A stretch of DNA of 64,000 nucleotides from Symsagittifera roscoffensis (lineage: Eukaryota > Xenacoelomorpha > Acoela > Convolutidae), in NCBI RefSeq assembly GCF_963678635.1, contig NC_087066.1, positions 40,817,223 through 40,881,222 on the forward strand, given 5' to 3'. A model generated the notes under the pieces. The model made no database searches and was not told where the DNA came from. It saw nothing but the letters and a program-made list of their open reading frames with translations. Numbering within the stretch: the stretch's first letter is position 1; every line of letters begins with the position of its first letter. Position numbers and translations under genes: made by a program. Positions 25,262 through 36,772 of this stretch are shown one piece after another.

Positions 25262-25640
25262 ATTAGAATGCGCAGGGGTGGATCTAGGAATTGGAGGTGG
25301 GGAGGGTAAAAGGGGGCGGATTTTTAAAAATTTTCGAAACTTTTGTCGACTTTTTTTTGGATCGACCAAATTGATTTTCCAAGCTCTCCCAAAGCACTAA
25401 AAAGACCCTGTTTTGGCCAAAAATTCTGCGGCGCAGGCAACATTTTGAAACGGCAGGCCAAAAAAGCGTTTTTAGGCACTTTTTGGAAAACTTTGACCAA
25501 AAAACTGCTTTTTTTTCGGCGCGCGCTACCCCTCAAAGTTAGTATATATTGGCACCAAAGGCGATTTTAGAAAATTTTTATGACCCCTTGCTGAAAGTAG
25601 ATATCTCAAAATGGATATCTCAAGAAGGGCGTCCGCTTTT
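25262..25640 (+). repeat. F3 repeat copy
   Basis: Starts 'ggatctaggaattgg...gggggcgga' and carries 'gaccaaattgattttcc', 'aagctctcccaaagcact', 'ggcactttttgg', 'cgcgcgct' and 'tatattggcaccaaagg'. This is the clearest plus-strand F3 copy. Confidence 0.65.
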
Positions 25641-25989
25641 TTATTTTTTTTTCAAAGCCAATTTAGTAAAATTTAATATCAAACATAAAACTGTGGCATT
25701 TTTGACAACTGTTGAGAATGAATTGTGTGATAGTAGTGACTTACTTTAAACAAGAAATAAAAAAAGTTCGGGCAGTCAGAATTAATTAAAAAGAGCAAAT
25801 CGCTACTTTTTTTCATTTTTGGTCAATGCTCGAAAATGAAATGGAAGTTTCTACTCTACCCAACGCTTCCATATCAGTGCTAATTTTTTTAAAAAACGTT
25901 TCAAAATGTGACAAATTAATTGGAAAAAAAGAAAAAAATTTCCCACCATAGGCTAACTTAAACTGCAAAGGAATGTATTTCACCACATC

Positions 25990-26320
25990 GGCACCCAAAG
26001 AGTCCCCATTTGGTACTATTTTTTGACCTCCAGTTTTCTTTGACTGACCCTAAAAATGTTCTAAGGGCGCCTTTGGAGCCAATATGTATTAATTTTTAGG
26101 AGAGAACGCACCACAAAAAAAAGTCATTTTAGATCGAAGCTTTATAAAATGGGCCTATAAACTTACTTTTATCTTATGAAAAATTCGGCGGTGCAGAAAA
26201 CTTGGTCAAAATAAAGTTTTCATTGTGATTTGGAATTGCCCGGAAAACCAATTTGGTCGGTCTAAAAAAAGTTGACAAAAGTTTTGAATTTTTCTGATAA
26301 GGCCTCCGCCCTCAAAAAAA
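25990..26320 (-). repeat. F3 repeat copy, reverse orientation
   Basis: The F3 phrases appear reverse-complemented: 'ggcgcctttggagccaatat', 'gagagaacgca', 'aaaaccaatttggtcgg' and 'ggcctccgccc'. It is more diverged than the copy at 25262. Confidence 0.5.
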
Positions 26321-26389
26321 TTCCAGATATATCTCTTACGTCTCGCATTCTGATACTTTGACAAAATGACTTGACTTATATCAATTTGG

Positions 26390-27720
26390 AACGCATTAAT
26401 CCACCGCTAGCGTTTGATACAAAAACGCAATATACTGGACGTCAATTAACCTATATTGGCCGAATTAGCAATTTTCAAGCCCCACTAATAAAAGTAAATA
26501 ATCAGAATTGATTTTTTTATAATGTACTTCAGACAAATATATCTTTCATATGGTATAAAAAATGATCGTCAAAAACACTTTGTTAAAATTTGAAAAAAAA
26601 ACGGATCAAAACTGCTCGTATCAGGGTGAAGCCGTGAATGTTCCCACTGTTCTTCAACGTCTATGAAGAAGTGTTCACTTTCACAAAAAAAGTTGAAAAA
26701 ATGAAACATATACATATTTCTTTTTGAAAATCATCCCCTTTTGAATGGCAGAGTGACTTGTTTTGTACACAGCAAAGAATTAACTAAACCACATTGCATG
26801 CCTTATTTCAATTTGGAAAGATTTCTAAAGGAACAAGACTGCTGGTTTATCAAGGCGAAGCCCTAAATGTTCCGACTGCCTTTTAATTGTATCGAATTGT
26901 TATTGGTGCAACGAGTATATTTTAAAAACTAGATATTTTTTGAACCTTAATGAGCGCAATTTTATGCAACCAATTAGCTTGCCTCAAACTATTTTGAAAC
27001 AGTTTTGTTCCGCGGGACAATTAGCCACGCATAAATAAAATGCAATAGAAATTCGGCATCATATTTCAATTTTTAACGTAGATAAATTAGTTCAGACCCC
27101 CAGAACATTTCAAATCATGATGGGAGGCAAAATATCTTCGTTGGTGTGTAATTTGTTGTTAAAAACTATTATTTTGATCGACGAAAAATGACTGAATACA
27201 AAAAACACCGGAAGCATAAACATTTTGCACTTTCTTCGAAAGTTGGAACAACAAGAAAAAGTTTTGAACTTCAATAATTAAAGGCCTACCTGAACCTGCT
27301 CTTACTTGATTTATATTCTTTTCTGAGTTTTCGTTGTGAATAATTGTTTTTTTTTTCAAACTATTTACGCCTGAAGCGTGAATATTACTTATCTACGCGT
27401 TCTAAGCAAGAAACAATTCACGCATTAATTGTCTCAAGTTGGCTAACTGGGCAATACTTAAACCCCAAAAACTTTACAAAACTGAAAAAATGATCTCAGG
27501 TGGAATATCTCTTCAAATCTGAGCTCAGAACAACAATAATTTTTCAATGATATAAAAAAGTTCCTTCAAAAAAGGCTAGCTAAAAATTGAATGTTGTCTG
27601 GCTGAAAAAAACCACCCGAGCACAACTATTCAGTCACTTTTTTCGAAAGTCGGAAAAGAAAAAGACCACTCCAAACATATATATTTTGTACTTTCTTCGG
27701 AAATTGGAACAATAAGCTTA
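26390..27720. repeat. Cluster of R2 fragments in both orientations
   Basis: Repeated R2 phrases ('ctcgtatcagggtgaagcc', 'ccacgcataaata', 'cgaaagttggaac', 'tcggaac', 'ctaactgggcaatactt') are mixed in orientation. No gene was seen here or in 27.72-28.27 kb. Confidence 0.4.
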
Positions 27721-28269
27721 AGATAAAAGAAACGGGGGATGTTGTTTGATCCAATAAATTTGTAACCACGCAACTACGCTATAATCGCTTTTAGGTTCAT
27801 CGACTTGCGTTTTTTGTGAGCTTACTTCTAAATTCAGTGTAAATAATCATAGCTTATTTTAAGTTGATCACTAACTGAGTTCTGTTTAAAGTCCACGAAT
27901 GAAAAATCAAAAAACAAGAAAAGTTGGATAGATTCATACAGATCTATCTATCTCTGGCTTAAAAACCCGTGCTGACCAAAATTTGGCAAACATACTAACT
28001 CCATATATGGAAAAACTCTAGTCATACATGTCCATGCAATAGAAGTGGGTAAGTTATTCAAGTATTTTGACCAGACATCCCAATTAAAAAGCAAAACTCT
28101 TTTGCCCTATGTGCGAATTTTCTTACAAGTATAAAATTTGTTCACATTAGCTGATTATCATGAAAAATGACTTTTCTTTCTATTGCTCCAATGCCAATTA
28201 TTAAAAATATGAATTAAAAATGTATCACCAGCATTTGTCCCCGATCAAAGAGCTACTAGTGTTATATAT

Positions 28270-29005
28270 ATTTTTTCAGTACTGTTCCAGGAAAAACCCA
28301 GTGAAACAAGAAAAAACAGTACTGTTACAGTACTGTTGTTTGTATGCCACTGTTTTTGTCCTGGAACAGTACCGTAATTTTTTTTTAATTGTGTCGTTAC
28401 AATCGAAGAAAAAAATGAAACAGACCCTAATTCAGCCCCACAGCTAAAATCAGCTGAAAACCGCCTAAAAACGCAGTTTTTTTTGCAAAATAAATTAGAA
28501 ATGACTCAACCTTTGATAACAGAAGCCTGGAGCAACTAGGTTTATCTGAAAATGGTAATTTTGTTCTCAAAGTTTTAATTCGCTTCCCCACAACTAAAAT
28601 CAGCTAAAACCGCCTTAAAACGCAGTTTTTTTGCAAAATAAATTAGAAATGACTTAGCCTTAATGAACAGAAGCCTAGCGCAACTCCAATGCCTACAATT
28701 TCTTTGATGGAAAAATACTAGTCGATAATGAATGATACATGGATGCAAAAAAGGAAAGATCTATGATACATTTCTGATTTCAATGCTGTCTTTGCAATTT
28801 AGAGCTGTTTTTGAGATTTTTTTTTGCTTTTTTTAGAGCTATTTTTGCAATTTTTTGTGCTGTTACAGTGCTGATTTATCTTTGTAACAGTGCTGTTACA
28901 GTGCTGATTTATCTCTGATCAGAGATAAATTGACGCTGGCGCAGTACTGTAACAGTACTGTTTTTTTTTACTGTAACAGTACTGCAACAGTACTGATTTT
29001 CTCTG
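28270..29005. repeat. Fold-back element with CAGTACTGTAACAGTACTG arrays
   Basis: Arrays of CAGTACTG(T/G)(T/A)ACAGTACTG occur at 28276-28380 and 28855-29000. The motif is self-complementary, so the arrays form inverted ends. The left array also contains its own hairpin (cagtactgttccagg / cctggaacagtaccg). The interior has a tandem duplication of about 100 bp (28436-28535 and 28586-28685, 'ctaaaatcagct...ccgcc'). It lies 250 bp upstream of the channel exon. No coding. Confidence 0.6.
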
Positions 29006-29260
29006 CAAGATCAATCCGGGTAAATATATTGATAAAAAGCTAATTGTTATTTTGTAAATCAATCTTAAAAAGCGTTCTAAATACATCAGGTCACTTTTTT
29101 AACCATGCACCCTAGCCAGTTTTTTAAGGTCGTTAAATTTTTATGTACAACAACAAATACCTTCAAATCACAGCAATTTCTCATCAATTCAGGTTCGAAT
29201 AGTTTTTAGTTTTTAAAATCAGCGTGCTTACTTATTTTTTTTTGTTTTGCTTACATCTAG

Positions 29261-29365
29261 ATTCACAGAAGTCACCCCAATGGACATCTACATAGGAGTC
29301 TGTTTTATGTACGTGGTGGCCGCACTGGTTGAGATGGCATTTGTGGGCTACTTTGACAAACCCAG
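29261..29365 (+). CDS. Cys-loop ligand-gated ion channel, TM3 exon
   Basis: Encodes FTEVTPMDIYIGVCFMYVVA then ALVEMAFVGYFDKP. This matches the start and body of the third transmembrane helix of GABA/glycine/histamine-gated chloride-type channels, where the family has 'Y.KAIDxW..VC..FVF.ALLEYA.VN'. The acceptor is ttacatctag before 29261 and the donor cccag|gtatgc. It ends in phase 2 and joins the next exon as Pro-Arg-Tyr. The ligand-binding domain, TM1 and TM2 would lie upstream on the plus strand, but I did not find them in 1-29 kb. Confidence 0.8.
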
Positions 29366-29399
29366 GTATGCAAAAAGGGCTTATTACCACCATTCTATC

Positions 29400-29720
29400 G
29401 ATGCAGGGGCGGGCGGTCTGGGGACTTGTTTGATAAAATGGTCGGTCTTTTTTAGTTTTTAGGTCAGTCCAATTGATTTTCCATGCTCTCCCAAAACATG
29501 AAAAAAAGAACTTATTAAGCCACATTTTTGAGAAAATATGCCAAAGCGCTGTTTTTGACATAATTTCGTTTTTCAGCGCGCACTCTCCCCTCAAAGTTAG
29601 TATATATTCGCGCCAAACGCGCTCTTAGAAAAGTTTTAGTGTCGATCAGCCAAAATTGGATGTTCTAAAATAGTACCAAAGATAGACCCTTACAGTCGGC
29701 AGTGTGTTGAACCCTGAGAA
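29400..29720 (+). repeat. F3 copy, left member of a head-to-head pair
   Basis: Located in the channel intron. It has 'gcaggggcgggcggtctgg', 'ccaattgattttccatgctc', 'cgcgcactctcccctcaaag', 'tatattcgcgccaaacg' and 'gtcgatcagccaaaattgga'. The next copy (29720-29990) is its mirror image. Confidence 0.6.
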
Positions 29721-29990
29721 GTTTATTTAGGGCATCCAATTTTGGCTGACCGACACTAAATTTTGGCGCTTTTGATGCCAATATATACTTATTTTGAAGG
29801 GGGAGCGCGCGACAGAAAACGCATTTTTGTTCAAAATTATTTTCCAAAAAGTGTTTAAAACTCAAGTTTGTGTGGCCCGTTATTGCAAAAATTCGCCTGC
29901 GGCGCAAAACATTTGGTCAAAATGGGGTATTTAAAGTGATTTAGAAGAGTTCAGAAACTCAATTTGATCTACCTAAATCAGCTCCTAGAT
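29720..29990 (-). repeat. F3 copy, right member of a head-to-head pair
   Basis: Reverse of the F3 order: 'tccaattttggctgaccgac', 'gatgccaatatatac', 'gagcgcgcgacag'. With the left copy it makes an imperfect palindrome of about 600 bp inside the channel intron. Confidence 0.6.
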
Positions 29991-30576
29991 CGATGTAAAA
30001 AATTTAAAGAGAGTTGGACAGAAAATTTTTGAGAAATTCCAACAACTTTCTCAATTTTTTAAAATTCTTATTTCATCGCAGGTTTGAAGTTTCTGACACT
30101 TGAAGGATGAATTCAAGAAGCCGATTTAGGGGGATGTCCCCCTTTGCTTCAATTTATGAGTTCCATTTTTGATCGACCATTTTTTTTAAAGTCAACTTTG
30201 GCGCTAATGTACATGAAATTTTAGGGGGAAGAAGGAGAACTCAGAAAACCATTTTGCTCGTCCTAAAAATTATCTCGGCTTTTTAAAGTTTCGGTTTTTA
30301 AAATCCTTTTATCCAAGAGCTTTATAGAGCGAACTTTTACCCTGTTAGTTAAGGATTGAACTTTTTATTCAGTTTTTTTTTCACTCCGAATCTTTTGATA
30401 TGGTCCAGCAAACTAAATTGACAAAACTATTTATGTGAACAAGTGAACAAAGTGAACAAGTAACAAAGTGAACAAAAAAGAAGTGAATCAACATGGTGGT
30501 GTTGGTGAGGGGGAAGTGTTTTGCGAAACTTAATTATTGCTCTGGAAGCTGTGTTAACGGGTTTGAAAAACTACAG

Positions 30577-30673
30577 GTATGCCAGCAGGGGCTCTTCTTT
30601 GGCACAGATCAAGAATACTGCCTACTTGCCCATCGGAATCTCCATGGGTGGGGGTGTCAACCCCACCTCGCAG
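30577..30673 (+). CDS. Cys-loop channel, intracellular loop exon
   Basis: Acceptor aaactacag|gtatgc, donor tcgcag|gtaaca. In phase with the TM3 exon it gives YASRGSSLAQIKNTAYLPIG then ISMGGGVNPTSQ, the start of the TM3-TM4 cytoplasmic loop. Nothing in it is family-diagnostic, as expected for this variable loop. The call rests on frame continuity with both neighbours (phase 2 in, phase 0 out) and on its being the only such block in the intron. Confidence 0.7.
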
Positions 30674-30728
30674 GTAACAATACATGCCGCCTAGGTTGAA
30701 CGGAGTTTTACTAGTTATTGAATCAACT

Positions 30729-30888
30729 GGACCAAGTGACCAGTGTCCCTCCTTAATCAATTTCGGGAGGAGATTGTTCACTTGGTTGAAAGTAGTGTTT
30801 TTCAGCCAATCAGATATGAGCATAGTACATGCACGCCATACTGCTTGAACTTGCCATTTTATTTTAAGGGGAGTTTGGTCACTTGGGG
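30729..30888. mobile_element. F1 MITE-like element in channel intron
   Basis: Starts GGACCAAGTGACCAGTGTCC and ends GGGGAGTTTGGTCACTTGG, inverted. Inside is cagccaatcagatatgag, the F1 CCAAT core. It begins about 55 bp after the loop exon's donor site. Confidence 0.6.
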
Positions 30889-31054
30889 TGCCGGACAACA
30901 AGCCGACGGGACTTCAAGCAAGCCGAATAGAAAAAATAGGGCCAGGAAGCCAAAATTTTGAATGCGAATTTAGAATTAACTTAGAAAGGTCGCGGAAACG
31001 GAAATTTCGTTCCGGTTAAAATTTTGAGAAAAAATATCGCATGTTTTATAACCA

Positions 31055-31540
31055 TTTTCGTTGTTGCGACTTTCGTAACGAAAACAACGGAATATTTGTG
31101 CTCGGTGGTTTTTTTTCTTCAGACAAATTTCGACTTCTTAACTAACCATTTTTGACGGAATTTTTTTTTCTGTCATTCGAAAGCTCTTGTTGTCTTGAGC
31201 TTAAATTTGAAAAAATATTTCACCTGTTTTTCGCAAGATTATGGGGGGTTCAAGGATTGCCAATTTGGCCAATTTCGGATAAATAACGCGAGATATATTT
31301 CGCGCAAATAACGCGTAAGCGGAGATTTAATCTATCTTAGAAATCGTTCTAAATTGGTTAAAAGAAGCTTATTTGCCATAACTAATTTGTTACAAGGCGC
31401 GAAATGTATCCCTTTGTAATTTATATGACGTGTGGAGGTTGATTTTTCATTTTTTAATTACATTTAAAACTTTTATGTTATTACTGCTCCATAGACCTTA
31501 AAAGGCACATTCAAGGTTTCGCTCTGATACGAGCAGTCTT
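31055..31540 (+). repeat. R2 long copy in channel intron
   Basis: Aligns by eye from end to end with 12395-12965: 'acggaatatttgtgctcgg', 'ctaaccatttttgacgg', 'ttggccaatttcgg', 'attggttaaaagaagc', 'ttattactgctccata'. It carries a small internal duplication of 'gcgcaaataacgcg'. Confidence 0.65.
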
Positions 31541-32177
31541 GTTTAGTATTTCATACTTAACTATGGACTTTTGTTTTATCGAAATAAATTACAAAAAGGG
31601 TCAAAATTTATCCATAAGCGGATTTATGTTTAGAAGAAACAAAACTAATGAAAATTTTATGTACTTCAAATGTGGAATCAATTGTCCATCGAGTGTTACA
31701 ATGACAAAAGACTCAAAATTGGTCATTAAAAACTTGAACAACACAATCACCTCCCACAGACGAAAAAGATCAGCAAGAAAATTTTCGAAAAATAGTAATT
31801 CAGAGCGTTGAGCAAAATGTCAATAGACATTTAAAGAAATTGTATGACAGAGACATACAAGGGACTTCTGAAAATTGCCCCAAAATAGAAAAAAAATTAG
31901 AAAAGCATGGTCCGAAATTTTACCAGAGTCTCCAAAAAAAATAGAAGACGTGAAAATTGAAGGTGCATGGCAAAAAACGAAACAAGGTGGTGAAGAATTT
32001 GTTCTTCATCAAGAAGTTGGTCTGCGACAACGTAATTTTTACGCCAACCGAAAGTCCTATACCCGTTCACTTGATCTATTTAGGCGGGAAATTGTTCTTA
32101 TGGGCCAATTAACTTATAATCTCTCGAAAGTTCAAAATGTAACTTATTTACCAATTTTCAAGGTTTTAATCTCTTAG
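31540..32177 (+). pseudogene. FLYWCH/MULE transposase relic (MULE-C) in channel intron
   Basis: The frame 31539-31811 contains GQNLSISGFMFRRNKT, MYFKCGINCPSSV and a final SHRRKR, resembling the FLYWCH zinc finger (G..L...G..F.... ..YWxC..C.A....H.H). The following frame gives LPESPKKIEDVKIEGAWQKT then GEEFVLHQEVG, which resembles the linker before the MULE DDE core. Stops and a frame change separate them, and the DDE domain itself is absent. The Cys and His spacing is imperfect, so confidence is moderate. Confidence 0.5.
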
Positions 32178-32657
32178 AATGAAAAAGCGGCTTGGTAACA
32201 GTCTGGTAACGGTTCTCCCTAAATAAGAAAATCAAATCCTATATTATAATGCTGCTAATTTAGCAACGGATTCGTCTTTTTCCCCTAGCTACCCTTCAAC
32301 TGTAAATTTTTCCCACTACAACTTCTGTTCGAAAAATTGGTTTGTTTTGAAAATTGGTCATTTATTAGTCGCTGACTAATTAGCCTATGACAAACAATTG
32401 GTCTTCATATTTAACCTTGTATATTTATTCGTTAAAAAAGGAACAGATCCCCACTTATTTTTTGCCATAGCTCTGCGAGGGGTCGAGAGGAAGATTGACA
32501 TCTATCAGGTTGGGTTGTAAGTTTTTTTTGCTTCAAAACTTACAAGTTTTTGCCAGATTTTTTACCTCGGGGGAAAAACTACCTAGATATTTAGTTTCGC
32601 CGCTCTTATTTAAGGCACTTAGTTTTCTTCCTTTAGTTTTTTGTCTGATTTTTTAAG

Positions 32658-32981
32658 GCTGATTATGAGATTTCAAGTTCCTCAGCGAATGCCAGAAACA
32701 ATACCCAGGCCAATCACAGCCAAATGTTTCCACGCATCAGCCAGAAACCAAATGGGGAAAACTCCACGGGCGCATCAAATGACCAATCAGAGAACAGGAA
32801 GAAACATGCTAGCTTGAGCAATTCTGAGCCCTCGTGCGAGTGTTATATCAGCGCACCTCGCATCGACATTTTCTCCAGATTCACTTTTCCGATGACATTC
32901 TTTTTATTTAATGTGGTTTACTGGATTTTATTTCTACATCAAGCGAGAAAAGCTTCCTCTCAACTTGAAGATGACGAATAA
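32658..32981 (+). CDS. Cys-loop ligand-gated ion channel, terminal exon with TM4
   Basis: Acceptor ttttttaag|gctgat, phase 0, continuing the loop exon. It encodes a polar Asn/Ser-rich loop (about 75 residues) and then SAPRIDIFSRFTFPMTFFLF, NVVYWILFLHQ and a short acidic tail ending in TAA. The pattern RID..SR..FP..F..FN..YW is the TM4 signature of anion-selective Cys-loop receptors (GABA-A, glycine, glutamate- and histamine-gated chloride channels); nicotinic subunits differ. Together the three exons give about 175 residues. Exact ligand and ion selectivity cannot be read, because TM2 and the binding domain are missing from view. Confidence 0.85.
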   Translation, partial: ADYEISSSSANARNNTQANHSQMFPRISQKPNGENSTGASNDQSENRKKHASLSNSEPSCECYISAPRIDIFSRFTFPMTFFLFNVVYWILFLHQARKASSQLEDDE

Positions 32982-32999
32982 TTTGTTGAGTTTAAAAAA

Positions 33000-33700
33000 A
33001 CAATTAGTAGCTAGAAATGATGGATTTAGGATTTTCTCGAGGGGGAGCGGATTTTTTAGGATTAGTTGATCAAAATCAGATGTTGCAAAAATTACAAAAG
33101 TGAGATCCTTTGGGTGGTCATAGAGATTTTTTTACATGGAATTGGTCCTACATGAAACTATGAGCATGCTAGCACAGACTTGTCAGAAAAATTTCAAAGT
33201 ATCAATAAAAAATTTCACGTTAACCAGCCAAAAATAGTTCAAAGTATCAATAAAAAATTTCACGTTAACCAGCCAAAAAATTGACTCCGGGGAATAGGTC
33301 AGGGGAGGATGTAGGGGAGAATGGAAATCTCCCCTCCTCAGGAATTTAAAACGCCCACCATAAAAAGAGCCCAATCGGTTTTACTTCAAAACAACCATTC
33401 TTCTTCGAACAACTCGAAAGCGTTGGGCGTTGAAAAATGCACTTTCTACGAAAAATATTTTCCAAAAAAAGCTCAAAAACGCCATTTTAAGCTTTTTTGT
33501 GATGTTTTGACTGCAGTGCAATACTCTTTTTTTTTTCGGCAAAGGAGTTATTTTGGTGTTTTCAAAAAGCTCAGAAAGCAACAAGTTTCAACCTGAAAAA
33601 GGTTGCTGACATTTTTGACGTTCTCTGGAAAATATCTTCTCCCGCCATATTCTCAAAAATCCGCTTCTCCCGGAATCGTTACTTGGTATAAAAGATATCC
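33000..33700. repeat. F3 fragments and a 45-bp tandem duplication
   Basis: Fragments of F3 ('gatttaggattttctcgagg', 'tactgcagt', 'gaacaactcgaaag') surround a tandem duplication: 33195-33239 is repeated at 33240-33280 almost exactly (starts CAAAGTATCAATAAAAAATT). No gene. Confidence 0.5.
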
Positions 33701-34325
33701 TCTTAAATTTTCCTTTATATGTAGTAAATTAATGAGCACTTCACTGAATTTTGAACGTCACATATCAATTAGTATTGTAGTTTTGATGACAAACGTAGGC
33801 CATGTATTGTATCTGCCCATAAACACTGCAGTATAATTTACCGTTTTGGAAACCCAAATTTTTAACGAAAATTCCTAGAGCAGATTTGCATCCTCCATTT
33901 TCAAAAAAAAATTCTCACATTTAAAAATTAGAAATCAATCGTCCGTGCTTTGTTTAAGAGTCGATGAATGTAGTGAAGAATCTAATATAGGTCCATCTAA
34001 TACATTAATTATATAATTTAATCTGCTTCAATTAAGTCAGCATTACTTTTTGAAAAACATTGTGTCTGACCATAAGTTTGATAAAATGATCTTTTGTAAC
34101 AGCTCAACACTCTTATTTAAAACAGTTTAAAAAAACTAGTAAACAGTGGTTCAGTCTCAAATTTTTTTTAAAATCGTAATTGAGCAAGGTCAAGTAATAT
34201 ATGACTTGTTAAACTAAAGAAAATTAAAATGACTTGAATAAACCAAATCACAACGCGATACTCTTAACTGTAAAAAATTTTCATTGACACTATATGATTA
34301 TAATGATAACTGCTGTTTCTCCTCA

Positions 34326-36420
34326 CTCAATGAAGGGACAAAAAAATCTACCAATAACTCACTCCAAGTAATTGTTAGGTTTAGAAAATTATGATGAACA
34401 GGAATTTGCTGCACTGTGTATGAAAAATGAAACAATTAAACTTATTAAAACAAAAAAGAACTGGTTTCGCCAAAAAAAGTGTAATTGAGAGCCTTTGCAG
34501 TTGTTAAAAAAAACTGTCATGACCATATGCAATCTTCATGGAGTTATTTAGTGTTAAACTATCGGAACATAGGTACCCATCTGATAAAAGTTACTTATAG
34601 TGCTTTGAGTGAAATTATCAAAGTCTGCGTCATCCGTGCTATCGATATTAGAAGTTTCATCGAGTATTGAATTCAGAGCGAATGAACAAATTCATCGAAA
34701 GCAACAGAACAGTTATTTTTGAAATTTTGTACAACCGTTATAGAAACTTCAAACGTCGGTTTTTGAAACCGAATCTCGTTTGATAATTTCATCAACGTCA
34801 AATGTTTCCTTTTTTATGAATAAATAGAAGATTCAGCTATGGTAGCCAGTTCTCGAAAATAAGAGGTTTTAATGACAGTATGGAGTGTAGTAAGCTTTTA
34901 AATAAAGTGATTTTGGTTCAAATTGGGTTTGCTTGTATACTTTTTGACAAGTGTTATCAGGTTGGTTACATATCAGTATTTAGACAACCGCGTACTCAGA
35001 CTCGTCAGTATTTAGACAAATACTGTTTCAATCAATCAGAATCGAGACAAAGAAGAAATTAATAAATAATTACAGTATTTTCATAAATACTGAGAGTATG
35101 AATACGCGGCTGTCTAAATACTGGCTGCACTTTTATCGGACTCTTCAATTAAAGGTGGTAAATATTTAGGCGTGAAAGAGTAAATATTTTTCTTTACCCC
35201 TCAAATTGAGGTGTGAAAATGCGTTCCAAAGATTAGGCCTCAAATTGAGGCGTTAAATTGGTGGCGTCCCTCATGCCTGAAGGTTCTAATGCTTGAAATT
35301 AATTCTAGCTTACTTTCAGCCAATCAGAATTGAGTATTCAAAATCTCAAAGTAAATCGCAAAAACTTTAAAGTAAGAAAATAAATCCAGGCCATAAGTGT
35401 TAATATTGACCGATTAGATAATAAGCAGATGAGTTTCCAAGACTGAAAAATTCTTATGATTTTGACCTCATTAATCTTGATGATTATCTGAATAGCATTG
35501 CGGTTGTAACCCGCAATTTGTAATATTTTTGATTATTTTCCACTGATTTAAAACATTTTCTGTTAATATTGACTTCGATTTTGTGAGAAAGGCATTTAGC
35601 CAATAGAAACGCTTAGCGATTTTGATTGGTTGAAATTTTTCAAGCATTCGGTCCTTCAAGCATGAGAACCCTTCCCGTTAAGTTGAGCTTTGAAAACTAC
35701 CTTTTTTTTATTTTTCGATTTGACAGGTACCCGTCAAAAAACATGCCGCATAATTGGACGCATGATAACCTTAGATAAAGCGGCAAAGGAGCTGTTAAAA
35801 AATTATACTTGGTTTTCGCAAAATATATAGTGAAATGTACCTAGAGTGGGCCCTTTTGGTAAAAAAATATTACTTAAGAATTGAGGGAGAGTGGTTATCC
35901 CCCTCCCTCCTCAGCACGCTACTGCTAGATAGTATTGACAAATCACACAGATGAATTAATGATTATCTGTTGTGAGTGTAGCTTCGATTGTTCCCGCCCA
36001 CTGTTTTAACAAACAAAATAAGAGAGAAACGTAGCTACAGATGTTGGAAAAATGTGAAAAAACAAGAAAACAGAAAAAAATTGATTGGAAACTTCAAATT
36101 TTTTTAAAGAAGCAGACAATTTAGAGAGGCCGACAAGTTTAGAGAAGTTCTCAAAACAAACATTATTTTTTAAACCTTTTAAATCCATATCACTATTGAA
36201 GTGACTGATACCACACTTGACCCGTACGAGTCAACAACGGCTGGAAAAATCTACACTACAGTTCCATCCCACTTTGAACTAGTCGGAACATAAGAAACTA
36301 TGCTTTTATTGTCAAAATCACTAAACTAAACGCAGTCTTAAAAATCAATTAAGAAAATGCATCAGATTTTGAAATTTTAATTTACAGTTCATATATAAGC
36401 ATACAAGTTATATAACATTC
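34326..36420. repeat. Tandem array, unit 0 (truncated, lacks the kelch exon)
   Basis: Begins 'aagggacaaaaaaatctac' and shares landmarks with units 1-3: 'gatattagaagtttcatcg' (34642), 'gtatactttttgacaag' (34937), 'cgtagctacagatgttgg' (36030) and 'cttgacccgtacgagtcaac' (36216). It stops at 'tataacattcga', exactly where units 1-3 continue into the terminal exon, and jumps to the start of unit 1. It contains an F2 MITE and about 0.5 kb (35235-35750) missing from unit 1. Confidence 0.75.
34973..35121. mobile_element. F2 fold-back MITE, shortened copy in unit 0
   Basis: CAGTATTTAGACAACCGCGT at the left is mirrored by ACGCGGCTGTCTAAATACTG at the right; the right half of the inner arm is deleted relative to the copy at 36773. 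Confidence 0.65.
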
Positions 36421-36772
36421 GATATTAGAAGTTTCATCGAGTATTGAATTCAGAGCGAATGAACAAATTTATCGAAAGCAACAGAACAGTTATTTTTGAA
36501 ATTTTGTACAACCGTTATAGAAACTTCAAACGTCGGTTTTTGAAGCCGAATCTCGTTTGATGATTTCATCAACGTCAAATATTTCCTTTTTTATGAATAA
36601 ATAGAAGATTCAGCTATGGTAGCCAGTTCTCCCGCATGGTTGATCTTGATGATCGCAAATAAGAGGTTATAATGACAGTATGGAGTGTAGTAAGCTTTTA
36701 AATAGTAATTTTGGTTCAAATTGAGTTTGCTTGTATACTTTTTGACAAGTGTTATCAGACTGGTTACATATC

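Noticed and set aside
28220-28447. 75-codon plus frame upstream of the channel
   Set aside because: It is mostly the CAGTACTG array; it does not resemble a channel exon.
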